Shown: positions 61,273 to 64,000 of the stretch, one piece after another | Layout: every line of letters starts with the position of its first letter | How positions within the stretch are numbered: the first letter of the stretch is position 1 | Source: Sinomonas atrocyanea | GTDB lineage: Bacteria; Actinomycetota; Actinomycetes; Actinomycetales; Micrococcaceae | Assembly: GCF_001577305.1 (NCBI RefSeq) | Contig: NZ_CP014518.1 | Coordinates: forward strand, 3,224,001 to 3,288,000 | Direction: 5' to 3' | Length of the DNA: 64,000 nt | Position numbers and translations under genes: made by a program | The notes under the pieces: model-generated | Database searches by the model: none | Seen by the model: the letters and a program-made list of their open reading frames with translations, nothing else | What the model was told of the DNA's origin: nothing

Positions 61273-61396
61273 GGATCCATCCAAGCACTCCTCGGTGCCC
61301 TCAGGGGCGCCGCGGCCCCCTTCCCGGGGTCCGTTCAGGGTCCGTTCAGGGTCTCCCCCCATGGGGGCGCGCGGGGCCGGGCGGAAGGATGGGGGC

Positions 61397-62827
61397 ATGA
61401 GCACCGATCGGTCCCCCGGCGAGCAGCCGGACCCCCTCCCGCAGCCCGGGCTTCCGCAGCCCGGCCCCGAAGCGCGGCCCACCGCGGAGGGCACCGGCTC
61501 TGCGCCCCGCCCCCTCCCGCCCCGCGGGGGCGACTTCTTCGGCTGGATCCGCGGGCTCGGCCTCGTCCGCGGCCGCGACCGCTGGATGGGCGGGGTCGCG
61601 AGCGGCCTGGCGCACCGGTGGGGCATCGACCCCATCCTGGTCCGCGGCCTCTTCATCGTCGCCGCGATCTTCCTGGGCGTCGGCGTCCTCGCCTACGGCC
61701 TCCTCTGGCTGCTCCTGCCCGAGCCCGACGGCCGCATCCATGCGCAGGAGGCAGCGCACGGGCGCTGGACGGCGGGCATGACGGGCGGCCTCATCGTCAC
61801 GGTGATCGGCCTCGGCGGGGCCCGGGCGGGGTTCTGGTTCGGAGACCACGGGATCGGCGGGGCGTTCTGGGGCCTGTTCTGGGTCGCCGTCGTGGGCTTC
61901 GGGATCTACAGCATCGTGCGCGGGAGCCGGAGGCACACCGCCTCCCGGACGGCCGAGGCGCACCGGCCCGGCGGGACGGTGCCGCCGGCACCGCCGCACC
62001 CGGCGGCCGACGCGCGCCAGGACAGCCCCTTCGCTGCAGGCGTACCGAGCGCCGGTGACACCGCCTACACGAAGCCGGGGACACCGCCGTCGTACGCCGA
62101 TACGTACTCGCCGCAGCCCGGCCCCGCCTACTCCGCGGCCCCCCACTACGCCGCTCCCCACTACGGCCCCTATGTCCCGGCCCCGACCGTGGTGCACCCG
62201 CCGCGGCGGCCGCGCGCCTCCGGCCCCTACGTGCTCGTGGTGCTCGGTGCGGCGGCCCTCGCGGCGGGCTCCCTCGGCGCCGTCATCGCCACCGGGGCGG
62301 TGCCGCTCGCGATGGGGACGATCTGGACCGCCATCGCGGTGGTCCTCGGCCTCGGCATCCTCGTCGCCGGCCTCCGCGGCCGCCGGGCCGGGGTCCTGAC
62401 GCTGTTCGCGATCGTCGCGCTCGTCGGCAGCGCCGCCTCGCAGGGGGCCGACCGGCTCGCGAGCGTCCGCTCGAGCCAGGTCGCCTTCGCCCCCGCGAGC
62501 CTGCAGGAGGCGGCGAGGGGCTACGACGTCGCGATGGCGAGGGGCAGCCTCGACCTGTCCGGCCTCGACACCGCGCGCCCGCTCCCGTCGGAGACGCTGG
62601 TCCCCGTCAAGGCCACGATGAGCGACCTCACGATCACGGTCCCGAAGGACGTCCCCGTCGAGGTGCGCACCTCCACGACGCTCGCGGACGTCACCGCGAA
62701 CGGCCGGCGCGCCACCGGCCTCAGCCGGCACGACACCACCACCTACAACTCCGGCACGTCCGGGCCCGCGCTCGTCGTCGAACTCGACGCCACCCTGAGC
62801 TCGGTCACTGTCAACGAGGAGCGCTGA
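61397..62827 (+). CDS. PspC-domain membrane protein with LiaF-like C-terminal domain
   Basis: 476 residues from ATG 61397. A Pro-rich N-terminus (1-40), then a PspC domain DRWMGGVASGLAHRWGIDPILVRGLFIVAAI. Several membrane segments, a Pro/Tyr-rich spacer around 200-270 (YSPQPGPAYSAAPHYAAPHY), and a C-terminal beta-helix-like domain starting YDVAMARGSLDLSGLD, as in LiaF proteins (cell-wall stress response). Adjacent to and probably governed by the two-component system. Confidence 0.87.
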   Translation: MSTDRSPGEQPDPLPQPGLPQPGPEARPTAEGTGSAPRPLPPRGGDFFGWIRGLGLVRGRDRWMGGVASGLAHRWGIDPILVRGLFIVAAIFLGVGVLAYGLLWLLLPEPDGRIHAQEAAHGRWTAGMTGGLIVTVIGLGGARAGFWFGDHGIGGAFWGLFWVAVVGFGIYSIVRGSRRHTASRTAEAHRPGGTVPPAPPHPAADARQDSPFAAGVPSAGDTAYTKPGTPPSYADTYSPQPGPAYSAAPHYAAPHYGPYVPAPTVVHPPRRPRASGPYVLVVLGAAALAAGSLGAVIATGAVPLAMGTIWTAIAVVLGLGILVAGLRGRRAGVLTLFAIVALVGSAASQGADRLASVRSSQVAFAPASLQEAARGYDVAMARGSLDLSGLDTARPLPSETLVPVKATMSDLTITVPKDVPVEVRTSTTLADVTANGRRATGLSRHDTTTYNSGTSGPALVVELDATLSSVTVNEER

Positions 62828-62828
62828 G

Positions 62829-63170
62829 ATGAGCACCCAGCAGCAGATGCGGCCGGAGGCCACCGGCCCGGCCGTCGGAACGATCGTGTGGGGAGCAGTG
62901 GTGATCGTCCTGGGAGCCCTCATGTTCGCCAACCGGCTCGGCTGGCTGACCGTCGATCCCGGATACGCCGCCGCGGGCGTCCTGCTCCTGGCCGGGCTCG
63001 GCCTCGTGGTCGGCGGCGTGCTCGCCGCGCGGCGGCGGAGGGCCCTCCCGGACGACGGCGCAGCGGTCGCCCCGGGCGGTGCCGAGCCCTCCCAGCCCGC
63101 ACCGGGACCCCGTCCGAGCCCGTACGAGGACCTTGGGCCTCGCGGCGACGGCTCAGAGCGCACAGACTGA
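62829..63170 (+). CDS. Small membrane protein of the PspC/LiaF locus
   Basis: 113 residues. Two membrane segments, VWGAVVIVLGALMFANRLGW and AAAGVLLLAGLGLVVGGVLAA, with WLTVDPG between them, reminiscent of LiaI/LiaF transmembrane regions, then a Pro/Gly-rich hydrophilic tail. Starts one base after the previous stop, so it is in the same operon. Function unknown. Confidence 0.8.
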   Translation: MSTQQQMRPEATGPAVGTIVWGAVVIVLGALMFANRLGWLTVDPGYAAAGVLLLAGLGLVVGGVLAARRRRALPDDGAAVAPGGAEPSQPAPGPRPSPYEDLGPRGDGSERTD

Positions 63171-63215
63171 AGACCCGCAGCATCCCATCAACCCTTCACA
63201 CCCTAGGGAGAGACC

Positions 63216-63551
63216 ATGGACAAGTTCTTCGACGCGCTCCGCTCGATGGGGCTCAGGCGCGGCCCAAGGCGGATCGTCGGCGGCGTGCTCGGCGGCATCG
63301 CCGACAGGCTCAACGTCGACCCCGCCTTCGTGCGGATCGTCTTCGTCATCCTCTGCCTCCTCCCGGGGCCCGCGGTCCTCGTCTACCTTGCGGCGTGGAT
63401 CGTGGTCCCCGACCAGGACGGGAGGATCATCCTCGAGGACTGGGTCCGGCCCAGGGGCATCGGCCCCGGCGGCCCCGGCCGAGGGCCCGTGGGCCCCGGC
63501 GCGGGCGGTCCCGGCGCAGGCGGTCCCGGCGCAGGCGGTCCTGCCGCGTGA
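63216..63551 (+). CDS. PspC-domain protein with Gly/Pro-rich tail
   Basis: 111 residues. PspC domain RRIVGGVLGGIADRLNVDPAFVRIVFVILCLLPGPA over nearly its whole first 65 residues. The C-terminus is GGPGAGGPGAGG-type, coded by three 15-bp direct repeats near 63500-63545. AGGGAGAGACC precedes ATG 63216. Third PspC protein of the locus. Confidence 0.9.
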   Translation: MDKFFDALRSMGLRRGPRRIVGGVLGGIADRLNVDPAFVRIVFVILCLLPGPAVLVYLAAWIVVPDQDGRIILEDWVRPRGIGPGGPGRGPVGPGAGGPGAGGPGAGGPAA

Positions 63552-63599
63552 GCTGATCCAGCAGCGTGAGCTGATCCGGCAGCGTGAGCTGATCCAGCG
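63546..63599. repeat. Three tandem 18-bp repeats
   Basis: GCGTGAGCTGATCCAGCA at 63546-63563, 63564-63581 and 63582-63599 with single-base changes. The first overlaps the end of the PspC gene (stop at 63549-63551). They lead into the hairpin at 63596-63630. Confidence 0.85.
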
Positions 63600-63630
63600 G
63601 CGGCCGCTCCATCCTGGAGCGGCCGCCGCT
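63596..63630 (+). terminator. Terminator hairpin after the PspC operon
   Basis: A perfect 15-bp stem (AGCGGCGGCCGCTCC at 63596-63610 with 63616-63630) and loop ATCCT. A repeat of the right arm (GGAGCGGCCGCCGCT) and then GCCCTGGCCGCCGCT copies continue to about 63680. 63552-63793 has no gene. Confidence 0.7.
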
Positions 63631-63793
63631 GCATCCTGGAGCGGCCGCCGCTGCCCTGGCCGCCGCTGCCCTGGCCGCCGAGAGGTGTCCGGGGAGCGCG
63701 CGCCGGCCCGGGCCGAAGGCCTCTGGGAGCCCTGCATCCGCCTGCCGACACTGGAGGCAGTGGGCCGGACCCACGGCTCGGAGGGACAGCATC

Positions 63794-64000
63794 ATGAGCA
63801 CGGAACAGACCCACGGGCCCGCGGGAGCCCCCTTCCCCGGCCGTCCATCGGGACAGTCGGGCGCAGACTTCTTCACGTGGGTCCGTGCCCTCGGCCTCTC
63901 CCGCGGGCCGGACCGGTGGGCGGGAGGCGTGGCGAGCGGCCTCGCCCACCGCTGGGGCGTGGATCCGATCCTGGTGCGCGGCCTGTTCGTCCTCGCGTCG
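63794..64000 (+). CDS. PspC-domain protein, 3' end cut by window edge
   Basis: 69 residues visible from ATG 63794 (MSTEQTHGPAGAPFPG), which has GAGGGACAGC upstream. ADFFTWVRALGLSRGPDRWAGG and ASGLAHRWGVDPILVRGLF closely match the N-terminal region of the 61397-62827 protein, so it is a paralogue. It is the fourth PspC-domain protein in 4 kb. Confidence 0.88.
   Translation, partial: MSTEQTHGPAGAPFPGRPSGQSGADFFTWVRALGLSRGPDRWAGGVASGLAHRWGVDPILVRGLFVLAS

Overview
The window is chromosomal DNA from a high-GC Gram-positive bacterium, most likely an actinobacterium of the Micrococcaceae (Arthrobacter/Sinomonas type). I infer this from the strong G/C bias at third codon positions, many GTG and TTG starts, ATGA/GTGA start-stop overlaps, a mycobacterial LigB-like ATP-dependent ligase, a PspC-domain NarL-type sensor kinase, and an spc operon without the S14 gene, an arrangement known from Micrococcus luteus. 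I see no rRNA, phage genes, insertion sequences or CRISPR array. There is one tRNA gene (Trp, CCA).

Layout. 1-4453: a partial P1-family peptidase, divergent from a CUT1 sugar/glycerol-phosphate-type ABC importer (two permeases and a lipoprotein, no ATPase). 4535-8343 (minus): an oxidoreductase, then map, adk and secY. 8602-12707 (minus): the spc ribosomal genes rplN-rplX-rplE-rpsH-rplF-rplR-rpsE-rpmD-rplO. 12708-14667: a 2-kb interruption holding one AbiEi-like/nuclease-like orphan gene flanked by related palindromes. 14668-20019 (minus): the S10 operon rpsJ-rplC-rplD-rplW-rplB-rpsS-rplV-rpsC-rplP-rpmC-rpsQ, ending in its own terminator. 20403-21899: a GH1 beta-glucosidase. 21921-26360: a giant multi-pass membrane protein. 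26485-30908 (minus): the str operon rpsL-rpsG-fusA-tuf. 31360-38818 (minus): rpoB-rpoC. 39240-40964 (plus): a thiolase and a YbaK-type editing protein. 41254-42302 (minus): rplJ-rplL. 42599-54675 (minus): a GNAT protein, a membrane protein, narGHJI, narK and an ATP-dependent ligase, lying between rplKA and rplJL. 54778-57657 (minus): trnW-secE-nusG-rplK-rplA. 57890-59095: an aminotransferase. 59339-64000: a PspC/LiaF-like envelope-stress locus with its two-component system.

Functionally, about half of the window is core translation, transcription and secretion machinery on the minus strand. Accessory modules (nitrate respiration, an orphan nuclease-like gene, thiolase/YbaK, ligase, beta-glucosidase) are inserted between the conserved blocks. 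Terminator hairpins mark most block boundaries. Unusual repeat tracts sit in several intergenic gaps: palindromes near 13.1, 14.4 and 41.0 kb, 21-bp tandem repeats at 41.1 and 44.2 kb, a 14/41-bp tract at 59.1-59.3 kb, and 18-bp repeats at 63.5 kb.
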